This document shows, one piece after another, positions 1-13,966 of a stretch of 64,000 bases of DNA. Numbering within the stretch: position 1 is the stretch's first letter; each line of letters opens with the position of its first letter. The notes under the pieces are model-generated. The model saw only the letters and a list, made by a program, of their open reading frames with translations, made no database searches and had not been told where the DNA came from. Source of the DNA: Diprion similis. Lineage: Eukaryota; Arthropoda; Insecta; Hymenoptera; Diprionidae. Position numbers and translations under genes: made by a program. The stretch is taken from NCBI RefSeq assembly GCF_021155765.1, contig NC_060108.1:20609025-20673024 (forward strand), in the 5' to 3' direction.

Positions 1-3000
1 ATGAAGAAAAACGCAGAAAAGAACCGACGAAGAAGATGAAACCGAGCGGGAATTACATGCGGGAAAACCTACTCAGAAATGCTCGGTGCAGTTTAGAATC
101 TTAAAATCTTGAAAAAAGTTGAGTGCGCTAATCAAGCTCAAAATCTGTGATAATCAGTTATAACTTTGATTAACGCTGAATCAATGGTACCATATTTTAG
201 CCGAATTTCTCTGCAGAAATACAGACATTCGTCCAGAAGTTATTAGGAATTATATTCTTAAGATCTTGAAATGTGAAGTCATGGAGAACGTTTGAATTCC
301 TACCGATTGAAAATGCAACTTTTTTTCATTTTTCTTCGAGGAAGGAGTTAGAAACGGAAGAATATATAACTAATACATCGTATAACCAATTTTCCAACCA
401 GCCATCTATAAATTCTGCAACGTGCGGATTTGTGAAGTGGCCTCCGGATACAAGCGGTTAGAAAGAATTCAGATGATAGAGAAAAAAGAGAAGATTAGAA
501 ACAATTTTGAACCGACGATGTGTCGATGAATTGTATCTGTACGGTATTTTTTGCCTTTAAGATTTATCGCCGCAAGATTCCACGTTGTCAGACAGCCATC
601 GATATTCGGTCGTAAATTCGGGTTTGAGCACGTGGTCGGGTTGTACAGACGTGACGGCATGAGTGCGTGGGCGATAGAGATCCGAACGTATATTGGTAAC
701 AGACGTATAGATGTATTTTTCTCAGTCGCCTTATCTCCAGGATTTCCCGTCGATCGGCTCGGACATATCAAACGCTATCAGGGGGCGCGTCTATTCGGGT
801 TAATCCACTTTTATTCCCGCCGCCTCGGGATGTCGAAACGTGGTTCTCAGCTGACGCTGAGAGCTGGTGCTGACAATTACCCCAGGATCGATGCCCACTG
901 CCGCAGGTCACCGATGATCCCGAAGCGTGGCGAACAAGAAGAGAGGAGAGGAGAGGAGAGGAGAGGCGGCGTGAGGCATCGTCGACGGACCCAAGCGTCG
1001 GGCCCGATCAGCGGGCCTTACGCTCTGCTCGTATAAGGCAAATTGCTGGTAATTGGCGGGCATTTATTTGCAAGAGCACACACAGTACTGCTCTCCATAC
1101 GCCCACGAAATTGCGACCCTCCGGGCGTTATCGATCGCACTGCGTTTTATATCCTCGTGGACGCGATTTAACGCCGCTCAAAAAATATTCGCCGTGTCGT
1201 CGAGGGGGCCACAATTTAATAAATAAGCACTTTCACTTACTTCAGTTAGCTCCGGGTAGGAATTGGTTATATATGCAATCCCTGATAGATATTATACCAG
1301 AAGTCGACGCAGCTCTGCAGTGCAATTCTTTTATCTCATTCCACCTTCAAGTTCGTTGGGATATATTAGGTGATTAGAAATTTGGTGCGATTGTAGTTCT
1401 GATCAATTTGCCGTATGAGACCAGGTATTTCTTCTTCTTCAAGAAACTCGGCGTCTTCGTCACATCAATTAAAAACCTTGGCTCAGTAAAAGACCGCAAC
1501 GGAGTCAAATTCACAAACATAATACCGGAACTCGAGGGAGACCCGCAGTGCAGGTAGAATTCACGAACCAAACCACTTTCTCGATTTCCTTTTTCCTCCC
1601 CGGAAATTACGGGGAGTAGGATGAGAATCGGAAATTTCAGCCTGATCTCGTATCGTATTGCGCGACACGCGGATTTTCAGAGGCGGGCGATGATCGGAGG
1701 CAGCATAAAAACTCTGCTTTACGTTTACGGCGCAGATCTCGCGACCATTGACCAGCCCTGACCACTCGAAGCAGGCATTGCTCCGCTGCAGACGTGGACC
1801 TCGGCTATGGCTTTCTTCCTCTCTCGCTTTACTCGGGTCGAGCATGATAAACCGAGCAATGTGCACCGCACTGCCACCCACGTGTCCCTGAACGCGGGGT
1901 TGACGGCAAGACAATAACGCCGGGTGCCTCGCAGCTGGTGCGACTCGAGTGTCCCGTATCTCGGCCCGTTTTCTGCGACCAGTTCTTCTCGACTTCTCTT
2001 AAATCTTGGGCAAAACTACGCCCGTGAAGGGGACCCGGCCCCGCAGCAGCGATATTGCTTTATACCACTCGTTACTCCTTTATATTACCGGCACGGGTGG
2101 ACGCGTATTGCCGAACCCATACCGTAAAGCCGTGAGACATGTGTATACCTACTCTCGGATTTATCGTGAATGCGCGTATCCCACGTAGCGCGAATACGTA
2201 GGTACGTGTTCATGGGTATGTATACCTCTATACCCATTACCCTCGACACTCCGGATTTATCTCACCTAACCAAATGACCGATAAAGAGATCACTTCTTAC
2301 GAGCATCAATTTCAACTCTCAGACGTTCACATCTGTACTCATCTTACACGTGGTATCTTTTTTAGCGAACGAATGTTCAGGGGATATAACCGAGGAACTG
2401 TAAGATATTGGCGAATTTCAATTTGAAAAACCAAATACTCCAGTCTGAAAATCGAACGGAAACGACTTCCACTCGAGTGACCCTCCGATCCTATGGCTTA
2501 CAGAAGAACCTGAGGTGCGTCCAATCGGCGATCGGTACAAAGTAGGTACTCAATGAATCGTACCCGGGTACAAAGTCACTGCAAGACACTCCGAGTATAC
2601 GTTTCATTGAGAGTGGGTATAAGGTAGGTAAATGGAGTATCCGAGGAAACTTATTTCGAATACCCACCAACACCGTTTACAATGACCTGCACGCTCAGGA
2701 TGAATGGGACTACCTTCGACTTACCGCCGAAACTTCACCCCCCAGTACCGCAGAAAGCTGCTAGACTGCCAGGCTATTCTACGATATTCAACGCGGTTAA
2801 ACCACGATCGTGGATTACAATGAGACGGTGAAGTTCGAAATGGTTTTCAACGACGGGTGGAACACCTTCGATCGTTCGTGTACGAAATACGCGAAACCCT
2901 GCAACTCCTATTTTCATTAATTTATTCCGGAGTCCATGAAATTGGACCTGGCTACGATTTTGTTTGGCTACGAAGATCAGGAGACGACTGACCACATTTA

Positions 3001-6000
3001 TGGCCAGAGTTTCTAGACACCCAACACTCGTGTTTCGAATGACCCTTGAAAGACGAGGACCGGAGAAGAAACGAGGCGAGGTGAGATGCGGGGGAATAGG
3101 AATTTCCTGAAAAAGCCACACCGAGGGCAAAAGGCCAATTTCCCAATTCGGAAACGAACAATTACTTAGCCAATATAATGGTAGTCGAGTCAATTGTAGA
3201 CGTGGACGCCCCGGGCTGTATTTGTCACGGCTACCGCCGTCTTCCCCTGAGAATTGTTGCCTGTGTAGAAATGGACCGGCTTGTATAAGTGCAGCGTACT
3301 TTTAGTCCTGCAATAACGGCGTGGCAACAAAGTGGCAGCAGACTGCAGATGGGCGATTCGTCAAACGTACTGCTCAGCCTCAAGCATCAATGAACTTGAA
3401 AACGGAAGGCAGGAATTTTGCGATGAATGACTTTTATTGAGCTCGCTTGCCATTGCTCTCGGCACCATCGGTTCTCAATTTAGCATCCACGGTGACAAAA
3501 ACCTACAAGGTGTTGCGTTCTTCAATTATGAAGGACGTTTTTACATAAAATTATTAACGGCATATTTAAATCGGTATATTTAATCAGTCAAGTTTTATTT
3601 TGATGTTGATTCACTGTTGCAATCCAACAGAAATTGTGGAAGTGTGGATTGAGCGTCACTGTTTAGACGCAGAAAGCGAGGTGAGAATCGGTCCAGGAGC
3701 ATGACGCGCGGGTCTAGACTCTTGGCGACAATCCGAATTTGAAAATGGTACACAAAGGAGGGACCGTAACGCCTTCCTGGGTTCGACGAAATTCGAGTGC
3801 ACTCAAGTTTAAATTTTGGGACAATAATAAGCCAATATGTCCCTGGTAAAATTGTCATTTATTAGCAGCTGAATACCGGGTTTCCTGTGCGGTGGGTCGG
3901 GCAAAGTATAATATCAAACGTTGGAGAAAATGATTCTGGACTTTCTTGAGCTGCAGGGAAATAAGAGGAAATCAAATAAAAACGTGATGCAACGTGTAAG
4001 CCGGATATGTTGACACCGAACACCGACGTGAAATGTAGCGTAATAAATTAATGTTGAGGATTTTTTTTTCAATTCTCTTCCGCGTTTCAATTGTTTTTCT
4101 CTTCGTTTTCCCTGTACGGTTCTTTGCCCCGCGATTTGCCCGTGCAGCGGTAGAATTTTCATCGAACTGAAGTTACGCAATTACTGCACCCGCGGAGCAA
4201 ATTAATCTGACAAAAGTAATTAACTTAAGGAGATCAGTGAACGTGTTCCGTCTGTACGGGTAGAGATATAACCGTACGCCGTAAAAATTTTTACACTGAT
4301 TTCACATTCCAATCGGCTTTATCTCCAAAAGAGAGAACGGTCCTTGTTCCTTGTTGTAATTAAGACGGATCGCTTGCAATTATCTGAAATCGCACGGAAT
4401 ATCCACAATTCGCCAGCGTTCGCTATTCACCGCCTGCAGCCTGTGCAATGGGCATTCACATTAATCTCTATTAACCACTCGAAGAGTAAACAATTCTTGC
4501 TCCCAATTCCCCCTTCGCACTTAGCACCGAGCGCTTCGACGATCGGTGAATCGAAAGTAACCGAATATGGCTAAGAAACGTGAAACGAACAAAGAGGAGG
4601 AAGACTGAACTGCTGCTTTGGTCGAAGCATAGGAGATAGAGACGTAAAAATAAATATCAAATAAAAGACTAATCGAATTCACCTAGACTTTTATTGTCTT
4701 CATTCGTGGGAATAAATCAACGGTCTAGATGGAAAAAAGAATGTGTCGAGAAATATAGTTTTTTATAATGAATATTTGTGGGAAAGTTCTTGCAGAATTT
4801 CCAGAACCATTGAAACTCGATAATTTCATTTAAAACCCAAGCAGAAGAGGGACAGAATTATTCAATTTTTTCCGAGTAAATCAATTTTGGCTCGGAGAGA
4901 TTATGGAAATGAGTTTATTCACTTGTTCTCTTAATACACAGAAGTGAAACGAATCAAGGAACTCCTTGCTATATTTAAATTTTTTTATCATTTCAAGTTC
5001 GAGAAACTCGAGTGAGTATAAAACGCTGTTAACTAAAATCTTCTCCAAACAGATCTACGGAACAAGGAAACAAAACAACTTTCTCCCTTTTTTCAAATCT
5101 CCAATTCCATATTCGATATACCAGCTATTCTCACCCCGTCTTCATCTAGTTCTGAAAATTCATAAACATCCTTTGAACGATGAAATTATTCACAAACGCT
5201 TCCTTGGGTGCGGTTAAAAGCAATTTGAAAACGAGAAACTCCCAGTCCATGGGGTGTGCACGCGAACAGCGTGAATGGGAGGCTCGGGTCTCTTCTTCTG
5301 GGAGCGGCAAAAGAGGACTACCGGAGATATTTCGCACATTTGTCACATCCGAGTAATGCCTGGTTTGGCGGCGCGGCAGCCAGCCCTGCAATCCCCTGCA
5401 ATCCAGCTCGATCCCCCTGCTGCACTCTCTGCACCTGCCGCTCGGCGAACCTGAGGTAGAAAACGCGGAGACCATAGCCATTCTTATTTGTTTGTTTCGG
5501 TCGCGTATCTTCCGCTCTAATCGCCTAAGCTAAAAACTCGCCGAATTGCGGAGGAATTTTCAGGCCAGAAGCACCAGAGTGGATCTTGATAAAACCCACC
5601 GCCCCTCGAGACGCCTTTTTCCTCTCTTTCTCCTTCGTTCTTCTATTATTTTCATCCTCCTCCTCCTTCGAGAAAGATGGGAAAACCGTCAGAGACGACG
5701 AAACGGGCGAAACGCGTCTCAGATGAAAACTCTCGATTATACCTTGCAACGCGTCCAGAGAAACGCAACCCTCTTGCAATCGCTTAACTGCAGAATGCAC
5801 ACCTCAGAGTCGACGGTTTCGACTACCGGAATTAACGGGCGGATGAGATTCAACCGCAGTTTTAAGCGGTTGAAAGACCCGCTTATACAACGATCGAATC
5901 GTTCTACGATATTTTTCGCGATTCGCATGCGTCTTGGTATAATAAAAGTATCCAACCTTCCCGATTCGGCGTACAACAAAGTTGAACGAGGGTTCGTTTT

Positions 6001-9000
6001 ATCCCTGGGAATATCTCGGCGGACATCTCGTAGAGCATCTTCTCGTCTGAAGAATGCCGAATAATTTGCTCCGGTTGTTTCTGTCGTGCGTCCCGCCGTT
6101 CGCCCCCTGTGGAAAGATAAGGGGGAACCGCAGCGGGTATTCGGCCTGTGGAATCCGAGGGATTTGTTGCGATAAAGTCGTGGAATTTCACGAACACATA
6201 ACGCATCAGTCACGCGCTAATTATTTAAGGGTAGGTACTTAATTCCGCGGTGTTTCTTCACGACGAATTAGACGAGTGAGATTAATTGGGGGATGTTTTT
6301 GCCACTTCCACAGTTTGTTCTAAACGCATTGCTGATGTAATTTTTTGCCAATATTCAGTCGCTTGAAGCTTGATTAAGTTGAAGTAGAAAAGTGAAATAA
6401 ATTGGTTTGGGGTGAGCGACGCTGCAGTCTGGATCCAGCTGATGGAATGTTTTTTCTACCTATCGACGGACAAAACAGGGTGCGTGATTGAAAACTCTAT
6501 CTGAATAAAATATCAGCCACATCACTTCCCGCGAGCTTGTACCAATAAAGAAACGAGGCTAAATGGGAAAATAAACAATGCAACCTCGTTAACCAACTCG
6601 GATTTAAACTTTTCGAGGATACGGTAGATCACCGCGTGAAATCTACTCTAAGAGATGAAAAGGACCCTCGAACTTGGGCCCGTTTACCTTACCGCACCGT
6701 GCGCCTTCTAGTTCTTCTCCGCTTTCTTTTTCGCCTCGGCCTTAGTTTCATCATATCCTTGATAAATGGTTGGGCAACTTACGAACCTCTTCTAGAGGAG
6801 ATGAAGAACCTGATTTTATATTTTCACGGTGAAGCGATCTTCTTACACCGTCGAGAAAAAGAGAGAAAGAGAAGTCAGAGAAGGAGAAAGTGAGAGAGAG
6901 AAAAATTCGGTTTGAACAAAGTGTTATAACCTCGGGAATAATCAGGTCTATTTTTGAAGAGCCATCACCGCAGCCTCCAATGGGTCAAGAAACACGAACT
7001 TTCTTCTTAATTAGCGTCGAAACTTTGAGGCAGCTGCTTCTTGCCTGATTCGCGCCCCGTTATTCTCATCCCGCAAAATCAGTACAGCCTGGAAAACGCG
7101 CGGAGACAGTCCGGCTCTTTACTGGACACCCTTGACACGACCAACGCTCAATCACAGTCTCGTCAACCGACGGTGTGGACCGCAGCCGAGGGGCAAAAGA
7201 TTCATCAAAGTCTCACTCCCACGCAGAGCTCAGTGTCACGGGTCGTCCGCGTAGAACATTGCGCGAAGCCTAAGGCCGCAGCTGGTTTTTATCCCCAAGA
7301 TTGATCGGCGCCCCTGATTGTTTCAGACAGCAGACGCTTCTCAGGAAAGAATTGAGAAAGACAAAAATGCGCTGTTGGACACTGCAGGGTGTTAAGGGGG
7401 AAGGGGGATGGAGGAGAAAGACGGAGAGGAACTTTCTGTGTAAATTTTAATGAATTATAATGCGCAGGGGGTTCGTCCGAAGAGCCCTGCAAGGGTGTGT
7501 TCATATGTCGACTCTGTTACTTCCCCACTGTTCTCACCTTGCAGGTTGGTCAGTTTTGTTGTCGCATAACTTGTAATAACAGAGTTGTACAAAAGCTGCG
7601 GTGAAGTGACGCTGCTGTTCTCGGTGTGACGTGTTTTATTCTTTCCTTTTTCGTCGTACCCCCAGCAGGAGCGCGTGATCAAAAGCAGTCGATCCTGTAT
7701 TATAAGAGAGCAATTCGTATACAAATGCGATACTCGAGTGCATGCAGTCCATAACAAAGCCATTCCGACCCGGACCAGTTCCTAAATCGTTATACCCACT
7801 CGCACCGTCGTCGTTTTTCCCCCCTACGAAGCAATCCCCAGCGACGCGAGCCCGCAGGGGTAAAAGTCTCCCCCTGCGATCCGCCTCAGACAAGGTGCTT
7901 GACTTCCTATTTGAAAATCATCTTTTTCTGACTCGTATGCGTCGCGTCAAGTGTAACGGACTCGAGAGCCGGGAGAGAGGAAAGTTTCGATGAGGGAACA
8001 ATCGGGGGAAAGGCGAATGCAGCCGACAATCGGGTGCGGATCTATTTGTCTAGTTTTTTCCTTGTGTTATAACAATTGTCCGGTTGATAATGCCGAGGGA
8101 AATATCACTGTAATTGATGATTCAGCACGCATCGCGTTTGTGCGGTACGAAGACCGAGGAACGAGTTTCGTTCTTTAAGAGCCACAAGACTCAGAACCGT
8201 GGGGTAATATCAGGCTGACAAACGAGGTGTTTATTCAAATAATTTCAACCCCAATTGAGCGCGATGTATGCCGACGCCGGGTTACTCACGTCACCCGTTT
8301 GTTGATTTTTTTTTTGTTTTTCGTTTTTTTTTGTGACAAGTGTAACGATCGCGAAGCCACTGCACGATCCCTGAGTTTCGACGCTTTTAGCCACTTGATG
8401 GATGTTCTATTTATGAAGATCGAATGAAGCGTTTCAACCCCTCGATCGTTTCTGGAGCTCGTAGAGATCAGCATTAGCATGTTAAGTTCATTATCTCATA
8501 CTCCATTATTTTTTTGTTCCTGTTAGTCAACCCTTAGTGTGTAAAAAAATTGCAGTATGATTATGTGGGTATCAAGGTATTCATGGTTATACGTACTTCG
8601 TATGGAAATTTATAATGGCAAGCCACGCACATGATGAGGCTGAAGTTAAGAATAACGATCAGTTGGTAAAGATTTGTGAAAAATTTGTCGATATAAGCAG
8701 AGTCAGCAGTGAAAAAGGATATTATATCTACCAGGAACGACGTAAAAGCCTCGCCCATGCAGAGTTAAGAGGTAATGACTTTTGGTCGAGAGTTCACCTC
8801 ATACCAAAGTAATTTATTGAGGTCTGGAGCCATTCTCGAGTTGGATATATGTATGAGCTTTAGTTATTCAAACAATAGCGCGGCCTGAGCTCGTTTGCGT
8901 CACATAAACTTCGGCGTTTGAAGACCGTGCAGCGGGGATTAACTCCGGAATGTCTAATTTTTATTCTGAATTTTTTTGAATTCCTAATCGCGGTGTGGTG

Positions 9001-9144
9001 ACCACCTAGCGAGTGTGCGGAGATACTCGACGGGTCGTGTATCTCTATGTACAATGAAACAATCCTGCGTATTTAACCAGCAATCGACGCGTGTTGTATT
9101 CCTGAATATCCGTTATTACGTCAGTTGGACTCTGAGAAATGACC
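1..9144. other. Gene-free, GC-richer region (part 1)
   Basis: No gene is supported. Open frames are short, overlap on both strands, and lack family motifs or paired splice sites. A pentanucleotide run of AGAGG lies at 939-966. The sequence is rich in CpG and in mixed AT/GC patches, as in insect regulatory or intergenic DNA. Confidence 0.5.
939..966. repeat. (GAGAG) pentanucleotide microsatellite
   Basis: About five or six tandem GAGAG/GAGGA units. GAGAG is also the core site of the fly GAGA factor, so it may have a regulatory role, but that is inference. Confidence 0.8.
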
Positions 9145-9500
9145 TTCTCTAATTGACTAGTTTAAATTCAATTATAATTATTTTTTCCCGGAGTTTTGTG
9201 TCGTGTACCCCCTTTGCCCAGCAGCAGCAGCAGCAGCAACAGCGGTGACAGAAAATTCTCTTATATGCTGCCGGATCGTCACCGATTCTTGCATATTTAA
9301 TTAGCCGGTAGTATAGTAGCATGTCTTTAAGTACCTTTTTTTCTCACATTTTATAATACCTCTACTCTTGCTTAATTAAGATGCCACTCAATTAAGCCGG
9401 GAATCATCTGCGGAGTGTCCGCCAGTCAAATTAACCGTAATTAACGATTCAATTATTTCCTAAATGGCTGGATATTATTAATGGCGCGAATATATCACTC
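9145..9500. promoter_or_regulatory. Cluster of homeodomain-type TAAT/ATTA motifs, candidate enhancer
   Basis: Within about 350 bp there are more than ten ATTA/TAAT cores, several as palindromic or near-palindromic sites (TTAATTAG, CTTAATTAAG, CAATTAAG, GTAATTAACG, CAATTATAATTA). The surrounding sequence is not simply AT-rich; it contains GCCGG and ACTCGGGACTACTGCGC. This density resembles developmental enhancers. No assay or alignment supports it here. Confidence 0.3.
9219..9242. repeat. (CAG)n trinucleotide run
   Basis: Six CAG units, then CAA and CAG. No long open frame uses it as polyglutamine, so it looks like a simple repeat. Confidence 0.85.
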
Positions 9501-12500
9501 GGGACTACTGCGCAAGTCCGGCTTATATTTACGAGAAATAAAAACAAAAACCATCAAATTTAATAAAACCTGCACCGCGGTAACTTTAAGGCGTAAAGTT
9601 GCGTGTCGCAACTAGGCGTTACCGGGGATGCAAAATCGGTGCGCCCGTTGCCGTTGGTGAGTTGGGAAAAAAATTTGGGCCCCCCGTCCGCCATCATTAA
9701 GCCTCATTTAGTATCCACACCTCATTACAATATTGCGGCATGCAACCGCACCGGCGCCGCGGGTTCGGATTAATCAACAAAAAGCTGCTAACGACGACGC
9801 GTGATACTTGCGCGACACGAAAAACCCGCAGCCTCTAACCCGAGGCACTCGTTCATGATCTCAACGCTTTTTGCTCGTCAATTCAAACGCCTTTTCCCCC
9901 GTAGGATCAGCTACCTGTACCAGCCGGAGGTCCAGGAAGCAACGAAAGAAGAGACGCCCGCTGTAGCGATGTGCAAACAGAAGCATCCCCATCGGTCGGT
10001 CAAAGGGGTGTTTCAGACCTTTTTTTCGTCCTAGCTGAACGCCATTCTTTGCGATCGAGGCGTCGTCGAGCTGCTGGCTGCTCGAAAAAGTTTTAATCCG
10101 AGTAAATGAAGATCGCACCTTTACAAGCTCTTTGCTGACGTTTACGAATGACCTCAATTAAACGGGTTTATCCGCGCCACCGGGGGGTCCCCGACGTCGA
10201 GAAGAAGCCATTCCTACATGACAACGTAAGATCCCCACGGGGTGACTTCACGCACCTAAACCCTGGGGCCCGTCGGCCAACCGCAGAGAATGCGCAAAGT
10301 GGTCCTTCGAGCAGGGAAGGGTTGTGGTCACTCGTTCCAGCTCAGGAACTGGGAACTGGCCGGTACTCTTCTCCCTAACACTGAGCTTAATTTATTCACC
10401 AAATAAAACGCAAGTGAACCGTTGGAAACTGTTGAAATTGACGACGGTACTCTGATAATATTTTAAGGTGTGCAAGTTCTTCTTTACCAGCAAGTTCGTA
10501 TCAGGATTATCTTTTTTAAGGGGCAAAACAAAGATGAAAAATTGTCATTTATTCGTTTTCACGCACCTAACATTAAGTGGGGTAAACCAAAATGTGATTC
10601 ATCAGGCCTAAAACTTCTTCCGCGTCACTAACGGATAATTATTCTGAGGAATCTGATTTTTTTACAACATAATTCGAAACTCCATTTGTTCAAGTTGGTT
10701 GATACCAGTACCTTTAGCCAGCTGAGAAGAAGAGATTGTTTCAAATCCTTCTTACACGACTGTTTTAGCCTTGAAGGTGAAGGTACATAGGCTATACTGT
10801 TTAATACAAGCATATCCTGATAGATCTATAATACAGTAACTCTCCATTTGCCTGGCTGGCTTTAGGTTCGTAGCCGGTAATGAGGAGCGAGAGGCTGCAT
10901 ATGCTATTGATGGAATGGTCACGGTGTTGATAATATGCAACGTTCATCAAGACTGGTATTGATCGAGTGAAGCCAGCCCCGACGTAATAAGGCCCATTGT
11001 GATCCACGAACGTATTTTAATAACACCGCTAGGGTCGAAGATACTCGGCTTCCTAAGTCTGACGTGAGTATAAACTGATCCAAGTTAGACTAGGTTAGAA
11101 ATAAAAATTATTCTTCAGGCAAATGGTTCGGGCAATGGTTTTACATTCGGTGAGGTTGAAATATGTCTCATCATTTTTCTACAGGTTGAAATAATATTCG
11201 AGGTGTTAATATCCAGTGATCTTTGCAGAGAACCGTGTTCTTTTTCTTTTTTTGTCTTCTTCTCTCTCTCTCTTCTGGTTTTTCTTCTCAAACACCTATT
11301 ACCTGCTTCAAACGAGAAGGGGGGAAAAAATTAAGTGGGAAACGTGGCCCTGTATATAATTCCTCGAATAGCATGTCAAAATGGCGCCCACGCGCCTCCG
11401 TATATTGTTAGCTTTTCATTATCGTCTCGTTTTTATTTCAACCGTCTTAGAAGAACCTTATTAAAGCGAGGGACTTGTTTGCATTGTCTAACATTCTAAC
11501 AACCAGCCAGCTGCTACGCGAGGAAATCAGAATTTCACATAGATACAGACATTGGTTAGGTGGAGGTTCTTCACTTGCTCACAATTTCACTTGGGTGAAA
11601 TAACTATCGTACACACCTACGCACACATACACTGATATAACGGTAAAACGATATCGTGAGCAACTATTTTCTACTTCTTTGCACTATTGTTTTTTCTATT
11701 ATATACTATACATTCGTTTTCATACAGTCTTGGCTCTTTTGGAAAGAAAAAATAGGCCATTACGTGCCGCACGGTAAGAATAATATTCCCGTTCATCAGT
11801 CACCTCATACCTACTCTCCTTACACGTGCTTGATGATGGCGATAGCGTCGTTGATGCAAACGATGATGAATAAAAGACCCCGTTGTCTATATCCGTCCTC
11901 CGCAATACGTGCACATCCATCGATCCGTCCAACGCGACCCGCGTGTGTATTTCAGACAATTAAATGTCCAGACACAGGATATCCTCCCACCTCAAACGCG
12001 CCCTGCATGTTTTTAGGCACAGAAGTAGAATTTCCGCTTCCCTTACACAGTGGTCTGCATCAGACGCAGCGCAAATGCAAAATTCGCATGGAATTATCGC
12101 AGATCGTATGACTTAAACCATAGACCCATAGACAAGCGTTATCAGCAGTCAGATTGGACCCTACAACTGGAAATCACTTCCTCCTCAGTCGACCTCTGAA
12201 ATTGAGGTTGACAAGGGGGGGAAGGAGAATTGGCGCAAATCCTTCCTGTCGCAAACTGACGGGATATGATGCACGTACCGTGGACGGATGGACAAACGGA
12301 CCGACGTTGATTGGAGGAGTTGCGCATGTCAGGTTTGTCTAGACGCTGTCTCGTCAATATTATAATAGTAGTTCACAATCTACGCTTCACTACAGAGACA
12401 ATAATAACCGTGCTGCGTTGTCTGTGATTTCAAACCGCGATGAGATGATCCTCCAGATGCTGGATGGTCGATTATCGAAAACGATATTGCGGGAGGGACG

Positions 12501-13921
12501 TAATTACAACGCGGAAGAATCGAAGGTCTAAACGATCCTCCGGCCACTAAAGCGTGCCTATACTTGTAGGTAGGCAAATTCGAGCCCATCAACTCTTTAG
12601 TGGTATTTCAAGGAACTATCAAACGAGTATCTCGAAGGTACGTTTAGTGTCTATAAAAGCCGCGGAATTCCATGATCAAATTGAATAACTTGGCCACAAA
12701 CTTGTCGCCCGGTTTACGGCCCCTCGTTGTATATAACGTCATAACGTTTATGGTAGCCAGTGTGTCAGTCTCCACGCTCGTTGCTCATGTATGGGTTGTT
12801 GCTGGACTCGTCTAATACACTCGGTTTCACACGTGCGGTCAGTCTTCGTCTGCGCAGCTTCGACGGTAGGTATAGAAACGTCACAATCGCGTATATGGCC
12901 ACGGAGCAATAAAACTTCTTTCTCGAACCGTTTGTGTACATACCTGCTAGCTGTCGTATCGAAGCATCGCTGTTTTTCTCAGCGATCACTGTTTCTCGAT
13001 CCGCGATCCCTCCGGAGATTCCCATGCACTATCGCTTTGCCTGCACCAGCTCTTGCAGCTTCTACGAAATCGCAATATGCAACTTCTCGCTGCTTCGACA
13101 GATTCGTCGCACGCTGTACGCATACCGGGTGAAATAAAAATAGCGAGATACCGAGTTTTCTAGATCCACCAAGCTTCACGTTGACTGTAATAAAAGTGGG
13201 AGAGAATCATCCCAAGTCCGTATAAAGTATCGGGTAGCCACATTCGGCGAGTCTTGAAACCCTCCTAAAGCTCCAGGTGTCCACGTTCTCGAACTCGTCG
13301 TTTCCGAAATCTTTTCAGCCACAAGATCGGACGATTTCACGATTTTCAAACCTCCGTACAGTGGGCACAGAAAAGCTGCGCATGAGTACGAGGCCACTTT
13401 TATGAACATTGCATAGCCGTTAATCGAGTCATGCCCCACAATAGACATGAGCAGAGACTCGGACGTATCGGGCTGCAAGTATAACTTATGAGATCAAACT
13501 CACGAGAGGAGGAATAAAAAAAGACCGTGGCTAGTAGGTAGTACGTGTCCTGTATATTGGTCGTCGCGGTGAGCTGCAGAGAACGCTGCAGAGATCGATT
13601 AATCAGAAAAAGATCGGTCCACATGGGATCCGTGAAGGCATTTCAACGCTCTCGAGACAAGAACGCGTGCTCTTCGTTCTCTGTTTCGATTGCGCGAGTC
13701 GGTACATAAATGAGAGTATAGAAAGAGAGGAAGAAAGAGACAGAGGAAGGGAAAGATCGACGGAGAGGAAGGGGGACAGGGAGGAGGATACATCGAGGGG
13801 CAAATAGAAGAGCAATATCTCTTCTGGAGAGGCCGGATGAAAGGCGCTGGCGGAGGAGGCGAAGAAGCCGAAGAAGGCGACGGAGGCTGCGAAGGTCCGA
13901 GAAAGACAGAGACGTGTACAC

Positions 13922-13966
13922 GAGAGGAGAGGAGAGGAGAGGAGAGGAGAGGAGAGAAGAGAGAGG
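13922..13966. repeat. (GGAGA) pentanucleotide microsatellite
   Basis: About eight tandem GGAGA/GAGAG units at the end of a strand-asymmetric purine-rich stretch that starts near 13700. Confidence 0.85.
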
